Source: Lepiota brunneoincarnata
Lineage: Eukaryota > Basidiomycota > Agaricomycetes > Agaricales > Agaricaceae
Assembly (NCBI GenBank): GCA_023014365.1
Contig: JAEBUN010000005.1
Coordinates: forward strand, 1,302,001-1,366,000
DNA length: 64,000 bases
Direction of reading: 5' to 3'
Made by a program: the position numbers and the translations under genes. The notes under the pieces were generated by a model. It had not been told where the DNA came from and did not search any database. It saw only the letters and a program-made list of their open reading frames with translations. Of this stretch, positions 46,278-62,800 are shown one piece after another. Position 1 is the stretch's first letter. Every line of letters starts with the position of its first letter.

Positions 46278-47802
46278 ATGATGTCCCATCCCCTGCCCCC
46301 CCAGCTACCACCCCTTCATATCTCTCCCCCCCACAAGCCCTAGCAATGACCACAACGGCGACGACGACCTCGGGCTTGCAAACAATACCACCGCTGTGCA
46401 GGTCGCCCCATCGCTCTGGGGCGTTCCACTCAAGTATATATCGTGGGTTACCCTCCAGCACGAACTAAAATACGTTTTATGCTCATGACCCACACCAGGC
46501 TGGTAACACTCGCCGTTCAAAACTCGGGCTTGGCGATTATCATGCACTATTCTCGCATCTCAACGCCGCCTTCACGAACCTACTCTGCGGCCACGGCCGT
46601 CCTCATGAACGAGATTCTGAAGGGCTTGATCTCACTCATCATTGCATTTGCCCGACTGGACGCCGGGCAGGCTCCTATATATGACATGACGCAGATACCG
46701 TATCCTATCGGAAGCAGAGGCGTGATAGGACGACTACGGAAATTATGGAGGGATGTCATTAGCCCAGATTGTTGGAAACTCTCCATACCTGCAATACTCT
46801 ATGGTTTGTTCCACTCTCGCCTTTTGTGGTCTTGCAATCCTCATGTTTGAAATCATCAGTTATCCAAAACAACCTGCAATACGTTGCCGCAACTAACCTA
46901 GAGGCCGCGACGTTCCAGGTCACCTACCAAATGAAAATCCTCACCACTGCCGCATTCTCGGTCGTGTTGCTCCGCAAAAAGCTTTCCTCGACCCAATGGA
47001 TGTCGCTCTTATTTTTAGCCCTCGGTGTAGGCATCGTGCAGATACAGGCAGGTGCACATGGAGGCGCAGCGGGAGACACACCCAAACACTCTACACATGC
47101 ACTGAAAGGTTTCATGGCTGTGGCAGCTGCCTGCTTCACATCCGGCCTGGCTGGAGTCTATTTTGAGATGGTTCTAAAGAACTCTCAGGCTGATCTCTGG
47201 GTTCGGAACGTCCAACTATCCCTTTTCTCCTTATTGCCAGCCTTGGTGCCTGTCACCCTCTCTTACAATACCCAGTCGGCAAGTGGAATCGGGAGTTTTT
47301 TCTCACTGGCCTTCCGAAACTTCGGTACATGGGCATGGGCAACAGTGACCGTTCAAGGTCCTTGGCGGACTCCTTACTGCAATGGTCATCAAGTATTCTG
47401 ACAATATCCTAAAAGGCTTCGCGACTAGTTTGAGTATAGTCATCTCGTTCCTTGCCTCGATCGCTCTCTTCGATTTCAAGATGTCCTTCACATTCCTTCT
47501 CGGCTCCACTGTCGTCCTCGTTGCCACATGGTTATACAACTCTCAACCCAAACGACTAGGCTTCCTACCCGTTTCAGCTGTCGAGAGACCCTGCGTTTAT
47601 TGGGTGGGGTTGGAGTGGAAGGAACGAGAAGCGATATCCGGAATCCCTACGATCACCCGCCCCTGTGCCAATAGCAGCCCACTCTTTTGGTGGTCTCACT
47701 GCAGTTTCCTCGACAACCTCCCTATCTTCCATGTCTTCTACCCTCACATGTTCTCCGTCGTTCACGGATTCTGAGAAGACGAAGATCATCTATACCCGGT
47801 GA
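46278..47802 (+). CDS. UDP-galactose/nucleotide-sugar transporter (SLC35A type)
   Basis: Golgi antiporter that brings nucleotide sugar into the lumen in exchange for UMP. The family core is clear: VPLKYISLVTLAVQNSG (assembled across an intron with donor GTGGGT), IIMHYSRISTPP, and VIQNNLQYVAATNLEAATF. Next come the signature QVTYQMKILTTAAFSVVLL and later KYSDNILKGFATSLSIVIS. About ten helices. The upstream ATG at 46278 reaches the core frame only if the C7 run at 46296-46302 is read as C6. The downstream ATG at 46343 is in the wrong frame. The C-terminus beyond WLYNSQPK is Ser/Thr-rich and I favour an intron and a stop at 47802; a read-through stop at 47774 is possible. Confidence 0.87.
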
Positions 47803-48400
47803 CGTATCATAGCAATGAGTTGTAGTTGGTACTCGAAAGGGGACGGCACCAAGTGAAGAAATGACCCTGAAGTTCACGTATTTTCTCCTTTTTTTTATCG
47901 TAAGCGACGCCAATCCTCCACTCTGTTTCACACAGCACCTCCCTCCCTTTCTTCCCAAGCGGTTACGGAATTCTGAAAGTCGCACCTCTTTATTGTTTCT
48001 CCATCGACATTTTTCGTCTTCGATTTATTCATAGACCACGTGCCTTTTCACTTATTATCCCGCCGTTAATTCTTCAATTGGACCTCGCGCCCTCAATCCT
48101 GTTATACCACACATGTAGCACACAAAGAATCTCTATATATTGGAACACAGACCAATTACCGACCAGCTCCCCCCCTTATCCTACCTGGTCAACAAGATAT
48201 ATATAACAACGAACGCAGAAACGAGCTCGCCACTCGCCTTGAACAACCTCTACATTATATACAAAACCTCCATAACGATCATGGCGTAAATTGCCTGTGA
48301 CCACCAATTGGATACCTTGCACTTTCCGTATTACAATCCGCTCCTTTGCCATCCTACCGGAACCACAGCGTCTTCTACTCACTGGGCCATCATCTTTCCT
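47803..48400. other. Convergent intergenic region
   Basis: About 600 bases between the nucleotide-sugar transporter stop and the transhydrogenase stop. AT-rich around 47880-48000 and 48180-48270. Presumably the two 3' UTRs; nothing else recognised. Confidence 0.4.
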
Positions 48401-52796
<4,396 letters not shown>

Positions 52797-53802
52797 GCTG
52801 CGGGCCTTGTGGAAATGTGGTGTTCAGTAAAACAAAGTTGACAGAATCGTGTTCTGATTCCGCAACGTTTGGCACGAGTCCGGTTGCTGAATCAAACGGC
52901 CATAAAAAGCCGCCAGTGTGGGAAGCGGGCCGACGACAGGCGCCACGTGCAACGATTCCCCACAAACGTCAACTGCTGTCCTCCTGCCGTCATATCAATA
53001 CATGTGCCCAACGGCTCTCATAACCTGCTGTGCTCACCCTGCGCTCAGCACCTGGCCTCCAAAGAATAATTTTCCAGCGGAAAGGCGACTGACCGGATCG
53101 CATATATCACATTGATCACAGCACGCATAGCTGGTCGCAATGGGGCAAAAATATTTGTTAAGTGCACTGTAAGGGGATAGCAATGATATTCGATTACATA
53201 TCAAGCAGGCCGCTTCACCCTAAACGGTCGGCCATAGGGGCGTTGCGGGAAAGTTCAAAGTGCCTGGTTTTTGGACATCTGAAACATCGTACCCAGTCAG
53301 GGCCCCGGAACCTGCCTAGACGGGCGGCGACCAGTGCTCAAAACGCTCCGGGTCACATTCGTCAACCCTGAGCCTTGTCGTGCGCTCGACATCTCAACGT
53401 CTGGCTTCTCTAAGTGAAGGCCGAAGAAAAGGCACCTATATACACCTGGGAAAACAGTACTGCCTCGGTCTATCCCGGCAATACCAGTGCGAATGCCATT
53501 GCCCGCCATCAAGCCTCAGAGCCGAACTTGAAGGTTGTAGGTTCAATCAAATCATTCAATCGGATGAAAAGGAATCCTGGACTCGGAAGTGCCTTGCGCC
53601 ATATCAATGAGAGAATATTTGCATTAAAAAGCAGTGGGAACCGGTCGCGTAGCCTTTGGGAAAAAAATACAATCGTCGAGGGCTGACAATAGAATCCTCG
53701 GCAATACCGAGAGTGAGGGACAAGCCCCAGGGCATTCTGTGAGGACCATCTAAGGTTAGAAACGCCGCCTCCGGAGAGAATGATGACAAAGAACCTTTAC
53801 CG
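52797..53802. other. Gene-free stretch
   Basis: About 1.0 kb between the transhydrogenase start and the aldolase stop. Several ORFs of 65-90 codons on both strands overlap each other and lack introns, domains or a sensible start context. I see no gene. It should contain the transhydrogenase promoter (left) and the aldolase 3' UTR (right). Confidence 0.45.
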
Positions 53803-55076
53803 CTAAGTCGCAATCTTCCCACTGAGCTCGCGCTCTAGGTGCACCAAAGCCTGTGTGTGGGGATGCTCCCAGAGGGTTCGAGCAGCAATCGCAGATATCG
53901 TTGGCAATGGCTTTCGGGGAAAGCCGCCGTAACCATAAAGCTTCTCGAGAAGGTACTTGGTCCCAGCAATTGAAGCCTTTGCAATCGTGAAATCAGCGCG
54001 TGCTACGATTCCTTGGATTCGTTGAGCCTCGGGAAGTAGAGACAGGTCCTTGAGAGCCGCCTCAGATAATTGGAATAGCTTCACGATTGAGTACTAGAGG
54101 AGAGAATCTAAGTTCACCAATCCTTGGAAACTTGGGCAAGCAGCAAAGCTCACCGGTGCAATGTTGGCAAGCCCAGTTATGGCACCATGCCCATTGGCAA
54201 ACGTGGATGGTGTGACAAAATCAGTGAATCCCCCCAAAACAAGGAAAGGGGCATTGGGGTTTCGGCGAGGATAGTGTGTTGTGAATGAGGCTTGGGAGAC
54301 GTCATCGGCAATCCTCGTCAATTTCCCGACATTACCGCAGCTGTTACGTGGGAATCAGTTAGTAGACGATAGAGGAATGGATGCTTCGACCGCGTACGTG
54401 AGTTTGACCCCACAGATGTTCGGACATTCCTTGGCCAATTCCGTAATCAAGTCAGAATCCAAATCGATTCCTCCACTCGCTCCGGGGTCTGCAATGCGCT
54501 ATCAGAACTATCCTCCTGAGAAAGGACCAAACTCACAATTGTAAATCATGACTGGGATGGGACTCTTCTCCGAGATCTCAATCCAATACGCTTTCAAAGC
54601 GTCCCGGTTGCCCGCTAAGGCACCAGCGAAATATCCGCTCACAATCACAAGAGCATAATCGGCTCCGGCTGCAGCAGCCTCTTTGGTCAACTCCAGGGTC
54701 TCCCTCGTACTACCTGCCCCCGTGCCCGCAATAATGGGAACATGAACCAGTCCAGCCCTGTCCAGCGCTTTCCGGGCTGCGTGAATAAGTTTGACTCTCT
54801 CAGCATGCGAGAGGTGGATGGCTTCTCCCATTGACCCAGTAATCACTGGACCAACGCCAGCCTGAGCGGTCCGGACGACATGTGTCTCAAACGAAGGAAT
54901 ATCTGGTTCATACATAGGTTTATTAAGGGAGGATTTGCAATCATATCATCTAATCACTCACCGAGATCCTCTGTGTTGGGCAAGAAGAAGGACGGAATGG
55001 GGGCATAGATGCCCGGCTTTAGAGGTCTGGCAAACGAGTGATGGTTATAAACACCGTTTAATCCGTTCGCGGCCAT
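53803..55076 (-). CDS. Dihydrodipicolinate synthase (DapA)-family aldolase
   Basis: TIM-barrel class I aldolase of the DHDPS/N-acetylneuraminate lyase superfamily. Fungi make lysine by another route, so a catabolic role is more likely, such as 4-hydroxy-2-oxoglutarate or 2-keto-3-deoxy-sugar acid cleavage. ATG at 55076 (MAANGLNGVYNHHSFARPL), then YAPIPSFF. Landmarks: VGPVITGSMGEAIHLSHAER (the substrate-carboxylate loop), PIPVMIYNCEFGPFSGG (catalytic Tyr) and CGVKLTCGNVGKL (Schiff-base Lys). FLVLGGFTDFVTPSTFANG and a C-terminal helical part ending SGKIAT complete it. Length about 330 residues, as usual. Four or five introns. Confidence 0.9.
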
Positions 55077-55135
55077 GGTTATAAGATCACTTGGTGGCTG
55101 GGGATGAGGGTTCTATTGAATTTCAAGTTGCCATG

Positions 55136-55145
55136 ATATATAAAC
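55136..55145 (-). promoter_or_regulatory. TATA-like element upstream of the aldolase gene
   Basis: A TTTATATATC stretch read on the minus strand, about 60 bases before the aldolase ATG at 55076. The spacing suits a core promoter, but this rests on composition and position only. Confidence 0.3.
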
Positions 55146-56025
55146 GCCTCGGAGTGGTGCTGGTGGCAGCGGTTCGGTCCGGTTCCTGCGGACCGAGAGC
55201 AAGAAGCAGGGTTTGTCCGGACCGTGACTTGCATTTCTCCGCTCCTTTCGTTAGCAGACCAATGCATTTCTATTCTTGAGGCTTGAGGCATGGAGCGACT
55301 TTGTCCACTTTTGAGTCGCACAAATGGCAGGTCGCTGGGCAGGCTGGGTGCCGGACCTTGGGACCTTCGCATTCAGCAAGCTTCTCACGAGCCAAAACCG
55401 CTCCAACATAATGAAATTTCCCAGGCCTGAGCCTACCTCGTCTATTCCCCCTATGTCGGGCCCCGCTCTGGCAAGACCGAGAGAGATGTAAATACGCACG
55501 GAACTTGGAACTAGTGAGGTCACGCTGCTCAAAGATATCATGTTTCCTGTGAGTTGGATCGCAGGAACGGTCGAGGTACCCCAAAGCGGATGAAACGGCT
55601 GATACTTTGGTTTCGGGATGCTTGCACAGATTGACGAGTATGTGGGTAGGAGCGAAGCGCCAGCACATATTCCTTAGCTGCCAGGTGATCACGATTGTTA
55701 TCCCGGGCTGATTCAAATATCCTTAATATTTTATCCACCCCAATCCATAAAGAGGAGATTATAAATTGCAAGCTGAAGACAAAAGACTCCATGGAGTGCC
55801 TGCCTGTGAACCCAAGATCGACGTTTTCAAGAAGCTTGCGTACCAGACGGTGATCCCAGGAGAAAGAGGATAGCGACGTCTCGTGAGCATTCGGATTACA
55901 CCAGTGGAAGTCTCGTCCTGTATCATCCACGGATAGCAAGGCTTGTGACCCTAGAATGTCGTCAGTTCTGCCGAAGGTTTTGGGCTTGATAATATCATAC
56001 CATTTGTGTGAAAAAAAAAAAAAAG
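55146..56025. other. Intergenic region, no supported gene
   Basis: About 880 bases between the aldolase promoter and the PUS4 stop. The longest minus-strand ORF (55538-55939) begins with TTG, not ATG, and has no domain features; another (55270-55716) overlaps it in a different frame. An A14 run at 56011-56024 abuts the PUS4 stop. I make no gene call here. Confidence 0.4.
56011..56024. repeat. A14 homopolymer at the PUS4 3' end
   Basis: Fourteen A residues on the plus strand (T run in the sense of PUS4), directly after the PUS4 stop codon. It is likely part of the 3' UTR. Confidence 0.8.
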
Positions 56026-57199
56026 TTACTTATCTATCACCTGAAGCCTATCCAACACTTCTCTTTCCCACTCGATCCACCCGTCTTCGTCGGCCTCTGC
56101 TACAGAGTTTTCGGAGGCCCTCTTAAAAATGTCCCAGGGCACGCAGGATACATCCCCATCTTCCGAGGGATTGAGAACGAATTTACCCTGCCGCGTACGG
56201 GTCAAAGTAACAACATGACCAGCAGAATTTAGATAGTGTGCGAGATCGTGAACAATGGAGCGAACATATGTGCCGCCAGAAACATTCATCTTGAGAACGA
56301 ACGCAACGGGATTCTCACCATCACGGGTAGTCTCCGCTTCATCTTTGAGAGAAATGTTATTTTCCACGCTTTTGAGGGCTGTCTCAACGGCCTTCTTTTC
56401 ATCAGCCGTAAGTGACTCTTCAGGCCATTCAAAAGCATGATCTTTGTCTTTCCATTCGACGAGCTCCAGTGAATGGACTGTTACTTTGCGGGGTTCAATG
56501 GAGCGAGGCAATGGCATCCCTTTTCTGGCATATTCGTACAGAGGGATTCCATCCATTTTGAGTGCTGAGAAACTGTGTTACAATCACATCAATAAATGGA
56601 CATAAGTTCACAGATGGTGCTTGAATACACTCACATCGGTGGGGCCTGCAGGATCTCGCCCGTGAATTTAGGGAGTGCAGCCTCAACTTTTTCTCTCGTG
56701 ACATGGTGCCACGGAGCGAGACGAACGCGCTTGCCTTCGCTATCATAAGTATCGGTTTCGCATCCCAGCAAACAGGTTGTGTAGTACTCCTGCGGTTGGT
56801 AGATGAGCACAGAACACCCGACAATGAGATTCTCTCTGCACCTTGGTGCAATCCAGAAACTGACCCAAGTGTTTTGTTCCCCTTCCGACACCAACAACTG
56901 TGCTTGCTCGTAAAACATGAGAGGGATCATTCGCGAGGCGCCGACATACCGAGAACGCCGTCGGCGAGGGGATCCAGAGTGCCACCCTGACCAATCTTCA
57001 CTGCATCGCGTCGACTACGTTTTTTTGAGTCTTTCTTCGTCTCGGATTGTTTCTCAAGTTTATCAGATTCGACAAACAGACGAGATTTTCCTACAAGATA
57101 TTTCATTTCGGTGAGAATCGACATGCTTGTTGGTCCAGATGGTTTGACGACCCCGAAAAGCCCAGAGAGGGGAAGTGGAGGGAGAGCAACCTTCGGCAT
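56026..57199 (-). CDS. PUS4: tRNA pseudouridine-55 synthase (TruB/Pus4 family)
   Basis: Enzyme that makes pseudouridine 55 in the T-loop of tRNAs in the nucleus and mitochondria. ATG at 57199 (MPKVALPPLPLSGLFGVVKP). The family pattern follows: KPSGPTSMSILTEMK, then IGQGGTLDPLADGVL with the catalytic Asp. Next come VVGVGRGTKHLGQFLDCTKE (across an intron), EYYTTCLLGCETDTYDSEG, APPMFSALKMDGIPLYEYAR and MNVSGGTYVRSIVHDLAHYL. A charged insert (EWPEESLTADEKKAVETALK) lies before the last block. Ends EVLDRLQVIDK. Two or three short introns near 56565-56640 and 56790-56950. Length about 340 residues. Confidence 0.93.
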
Positions 57200-58056
57200 C
57201 CTGGTCGCAGTTCGATCCTGAGTGCGTATGTATGTACAAGTGATCAGCGAGGCACACCCGCAAAGCTAAGCCCGAAGCTACGCCAGCAGAATCTTGGCCG
57301 AGAGAAAATTCTTTGATCGCATCACTTGCGACGGGCCACAAGGAAATTCCCCACAGGCCTTGCCATCCGCGCCCGGCACGGTTGTTCGCCTGCAAGCTAA
57401 ATAATCATCTTCGTCTCCCACTCGCAGCAACTCCTTTTGGACGACCTATTCGTGTGCCTCCCAGTATTTCACAGGTCTGCACACCGAAGCGATGTCATGC
57501 CGTGGGTTGGTCAACCCGTTCTCTGAGAAATTTCTTGACAACGCCACCCCGGCTTGCTTGGAGGTAAGGATATCAATGCTATTGCTGCTATTTGCCACTG
57601 TCAGCTTTATGTCGGAATTTAGCGTGCTGGCCCCTTTTCTCTGAGAATCGCACTTGACCCCTCCTCCCCACAACAAAGAATCTCATCAACTTCATGCTTT
57701 ACCATCCAGCTCGTTCGCTCAGTATTGTTGGCGTCGTTTGCTAAAGAAGGCTGGCTATCTAATTTTTCATATGGAAACGGACGTTTCCATCGCTCTTGGC
57801 TTCTGTTTCTGCTACTTCCTTCACGCTACCGGTCGCCACTCCCAAGGATTGACGGACGAGGTCAAAGTTCATCTGTGATTCAGCTTTAACACTTGAAATC
57901 TCTCTCGGTACTTGTATGTACTTGTTTGCCGAGCGCGCAACTACCTTTACGAAAGATCAGCCGTCCACATGGGGGCTTTCCCATACGACGACCCGTAGTT
58001 TGGGCTTATAACAGAGTCAATCTATTCATGATCCCCTTGAATTCTTCCCTCGACTC
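57200..58056. other. Intergenic region, nothing recognised
   Basis: About 860 bases between PUS4 (minus) and the acyltransferase (plus), which are divergent. Short ORFs on both strands without domain content. Presumably both promoters. Confidence 0.4.
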
Positions 58057-59803
58057 ATGTTGTCATCTCCTTGGACTCTCGAGCGGTCACACCCCTTCAT
58101 CTATTCCCGTCCTCTTGGGCTGACGGAGGAGTTGTTCTATTGGGATGGTAAATTTGACGGAACTTCAGACTCTCTGCAGGGAGCCGAAATTCAAATTGAG
58201 CATGGGACTGTTGAGTCAATAATCTCACCAGCCAATATTGAGAAGGCTTGGATAACCCTCAAACGTCGATTTCCCCTCCTTGGCGCCCGGATTACACAGC
58301 GCGAAAACCAATCACCGTGCTTCATTGTTGGTGAAGACCGCCTGCGGTCGTGCGGGCCGGGAGAGGTGCAGTTCCATCATATTGCATCCCCTGAAGAAGC
58401 CCACACAATCACCTCGAATATCCTCAACTCCCCAAGACTCCTTTCAGACGATCTGCTCGCTTGTCTCCTGATACTTTTCCGGACCGACACATCGAAGCGG
58501 TTCAATGTTCTAATCCATGTTGCACACAGCGTGACGGATGGGACCGCTGGTGCCACCCTTCTCAGAACCTTTCTTGACCAGCTGGCAGGTGCCAGCTCTA
58601 CCACCGATACGTGGGACATCCAGGAACAACTTGCCTTATCATCCTGTTCGGAAGACTTGTTTCCGGCACACTATCTTAGTGTTTCCCAGAGACGATGGCG
58701 CCGCGCCATTGCTGCCGTCATCAGTGCCAATCGTATGTCAAAATTTCGCGTGCGTTCAACCCTTATCTTCAGGAGTTGTATTTAATTGTTCCCCTCCACC
58801 AGGGCGGACACACCTTACCTAACAAATTCACCAATCTCACACCTTATCAACCAGCTCGATCGTATAACATCTTGGCCTCTTTCACCAAAGAAGAAAGCCA
58901 GGCCATCATCGAGTCCTGTCGAAGAGCCGGGATGACATTTGGGGTCGTATACCCTATCCTTGGCCAAGTTGCGCTTACACGAGTTCTTTGTCGGAGATTC
59001 GCCCGTGGTGAAATCAGCCGGGATGAATGGGAGTTCCGTAAGAGAGAGCCCATGATGACCGCCGGTCCCCTTAACCTTCGACCATATCTAGACCGAGAAT
59101 GGTATAACAGGGGAGGAGCAACGAATGTTTCCGTAGCCATAGGATTCTATTTCTACCATCTTCCTTTCATGCCTCTAGGTGGGGCTGCTAACATGGCTCC
59201 TGGGGATCCTTTACCCTCCTTCTCGAATCTCCTTTCAAAGGAACGTTTCTTGTACCGAGCCAGTTTGATCAAGAAGCAGGCTGATCGTGTCCTTCGTCAC
59301 CCATTGCGATGCGAGCTTAATGCGGCACGGCTCCCGAGCAGGACACAACTTGCAAAGGAGGTGCTGCAGAACTGGGAGAACAAGGTGCTTTCCAGCAATC
59401 CCGTTGATCGTCGACGCTTGTCTGTGCAAGAACAAGCTTCTGGGGGAATGGTCTTTGGTCACGGTGGTTCGAGTTTTGGTAATGTTCGTCTCCACTCCTC
59501 AACACACTTTAGACTTTTCCCTGATGTGTGTCGAATACATAGATGGACGAATTATACCCTGAGCTGTACCCCCTGTCAGAGCCGACACCTGTTTTACGAC
59601 TCGTCTCCACCAGAGTCACACTCCACTGTCGTCCCAAAGAACTCTACCTCGGCGCAGCTAGCGGCCGTGGACAACTTCGCATTAATGTGTTTTTCGATGG
59701 CAACTCCTACGATTCAGAGCTCGTACAGGAACTGTTGGACGAGGTCAAAGGCGCTGCCCTGCACTACCTTTTTCCAGACAAGTTTATCTCGAGTCATTTG
59801 TAA
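58057..59803 (+). CDS. Condensation/alcohol-acetyltransferase-like acyltransferase
   Basis: CoA-dependent acyltransferase-like protein with the chloramphenicol-acetyltransferase/condensation fold. ATG at 58057 (MLSSPWTLERSHPFIYSRPL). The catalytic HxxxDG motif is present in LIHVAHSVTDGTAGATLL (His and Asp both there). A second half includes TFGVVYPILGQVALTRVL, EPMMTAGPLNLRPYLDREW and SVAIGFYFYHLPFMPLGG. A later exon has LRINVFFDGNSYDSELVQE, where a DFGWG-like element would be expected and is not obvious. Two introns (near 58734-58800 and 59481-59540). Ends SSHL at 59803. Substrate unknown. Neighbours give no biosynthetic cluster, so a role in secondary metabolism is only a possibility. Confidence 0.8.
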
Positions 59804-59893
59804 TTCCATTCTGGTATGTAAAGAGGATCTATGAAGTATGTATATCCGCGTGCGATAAACTATATATCCAGGCGCCCCTGTGTTTAGCCAGAA

Positions 59894-62800
59894 TTAATTG
59901 CCACCAACCCAGGCTCCACCACAGATGCATCTGGAAGTCCACATCTTCTCCCAAGTTCTCCATTGGTCCGACTCCAACTTGGATGATTGCAAGTCAAACA
60001 CAACATTCGATAACCCACCACATCTGGAACACCTCAAATGAGGTTCCTGAACCATCACAACGCCCTTGGTGACGATATCTTCATCCTGATACTTGTTCTG
60101 CGTTCCTATGCTGAGATTCACGACACCTTCAACAAGGTCTCCCGGTTTGATAAACAGGGCTGCCTTGTTTAGCACTGTCGGCGAGTCCGTGATGTTCTTG
60201 ACGATAATAGTTAACCGATCACGCAGGGGTTGTGTCGGTTGGCACGAAGCAAGGGCTACGCGGCAGTCCTCCACTATAAGGATGGTAGAACTGTATGAGG
60301 AACCCTGGTCAGACAGGGAGTAGCAGGACCCACGGAGTAAAGCATCAACGCCGGAAATGCTTGCTTCCAAGATTGTCTCCAACTCTCCCAAGTTGACTCC
60401 AGAACAGTCAACAAGATCAATGAGGAAGTCTTTAGCAATTTGAGCGTTCTCCGCTCCGGCAGGTAGGGACCCGATATACTGGCGGTATTTCTTGATATGC
60501 TTCACAGCTACAGTCAAGTTTTGCAAAGCAAATGGATGAACGAGATGGAGTAGCGTTGGTGACATCCCGGGTTCTGTACTGTTGAATTCATCTTTAACAC
60601 AACCCTCGTGTCAGGGTGCAACATTAACCAGAATTGTATGACCCACCGAGAATGGGCCCAAAGAGATCGTCTGGAGAATCCTCCATTTTGTCCTTTGGCG
60701 GTGTGTCGCAGAAAATCACACATTCTTTCATGATTCGTTCGATCAAAGTGATGATCCAGTTTGACAGTCCAGTAAGTTGCCAAACAGCATCTGAAAAGCT
60801 CGACGTTCAGTGGGAAATTAGAGGCGGTGGATAAGGATTATTACCCAAGTCATATGCATCTCCGTCTGTACAATTTCCAAATATCCTATTACAAGCCGCG
60901 ACAGAGCACATGTCATGCATGGTCTGCCACTTGGTCTTCAAATGCTCCCGTAATTCTTCATTCCTCGCAAGTCCCGTTCGTTTCCTCAAAAATTCGAATA
61001 TAAACGAGTGAGTCCATAGGCAAAATTTGATATTGCGAGGTTGAAGCTCACCGGTATACTTCAACCGCAACGCCCAATATATCCCATGTTGAGGCATGCT
61101 TCAAGCCATTGGCATGGGTATCGAGGACAGCCATAGCACCACTCAGGGTGTTGACGACGTCTTCCAGAGATATTGAAGGGAGTGACAGGTAGTGACAGAC
61201 ATCAGATGGATTCTTCCTACTTAGGATTGACAGAACCAGGGGGTGGACGAGCGGTGGTACTATGCTTGTTCAATATTTATCAGTTCAAGGGATGATAGTT
61301 AGGCCCTTACTGCCAGAGTATCGTTGTATAGGGAGAAGGTGGATTCCTATTCGTGGCTGCGGAGACGAAAGAGAGGTCGTGTTCAATAAGACACCGTTCG
61401 GGGATGATATAGCCTGCAGTGGTACTAGGTGGGATGTTATGAATAGGAATGTTTTTTGCATTTGAATCCCTTACAGTCTCTTCCGGCAGAACTGAAGGGG
61501 ACTTTGATGGCAACTGGCTCCCAGTCTTCTCTATCCTTCAAGTCTGGCCTGTTTCATTAAGTAGATGAACGATAAGAGCAAGGATGTTGGTCAAGGCACC
61601 TACAGGTTGAGTATATAAACATTGCCTACAGCAATCTCTTTAGGTTTCCTTGGTGCCATATTGCTCCACTGACCAGAAATATCGAGCGCGATGACTGGCA
61701 GCAGACTATCTCTGAGGTGTGGAGCAGACGAAGCGATATATGTGAGTACGCCAGAAGTGAAAATACGCGTAGCTTCAAGTTGGTGTGCCTGTGACTGGTT
61801 TGTTTAATGCGATTTAAATATCTGTTGCTGCGCTTACGAATATGGGCTTTCCAGACGCGGATGACCTACGATTGATCGAAAAGATGGATAACTGGGATTT
61901 TGGCACGGAAACATCTATTCAAGGATAGTTATGAGCACAGGTAGCCGAGGTTACCGAGAGGTACTAACATCCTTCAAAATCAAGGTAGCTAAGAGCCAGG
62001 TACAACCTTCCCTTGTCGACAATGGGTTTCTTGGCCGGTGACGCAGAGCCTGCAGTGTCGGGCGGGAGCGTGATTATCGGGCAACTCAAAAAATCCATCC
62101 TATAAATGCCAGAGCTGTTGACGGGTATCGGCGCAAGAGGATTTACGAAGATAACTTGGATATGGAGGAATTATTAGCATTCCTGGGTTTCGAGGAGGTA
62201 GACGCACCCATTACAACACCGTCGTACCGTAGAAAAACCTGATTCACCTCAATAACGCAGTCATCATTTCGCGAGTCCCATTCGTCTTGCTTTCGGTCAT
62301 CGTTTTGGGCGATGGTGGGGACTGCGAGGTCCATAGGATCGAAAGGCGCATTTTGAGTCGTTGATGCGGTACATTGGCGTAATCGCGCTGCAACAAATAT
62401 GGGAAACTCGGCTAAGGACATTAGCCCTGCGAGAGACATTGATAGGTAAAGTGGTAATATTACCATTATAGCTGATACCAATCGTAGCGTCGACACACAA
62501 CTTGATGAGATCAGGTGGGTCTTCATCGGGGATCGGCTGATTCACTCGCAACATATTAGTCACACCCAACGGGCATTTCAATATCTGTAGGCTTTGCAAG
62601 TAAAACTGATAGTAGCAGATATGAACGCGGTAGTCTTGTGTAACAAGAATCAGAGTCGGGCCCGAGGTTGGTAAGGTAAAACCTCTCGGAGGAAGACGAT
62701 GGGGCGATCCAGAGCTGTTGATTGTCCACTGGAAATGTTAGGATCGGCCGTGAAATATGTATCTGTTGCCACTCACCTCGCGAGGGGCACCCAACCAGCT

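Noticed and set aside
52797..53802. Several ORFs of 65-90 codons
   Set aside because: They overlap on both strands and lack domains or intron signals; consistent with chance in non-coding DNA.
55538..55939. Minus-strand ORF of 133 codons near PUS4
   Set aside because: Starts with TTG rather than ATG, no domain features, and another frame overlaps it.
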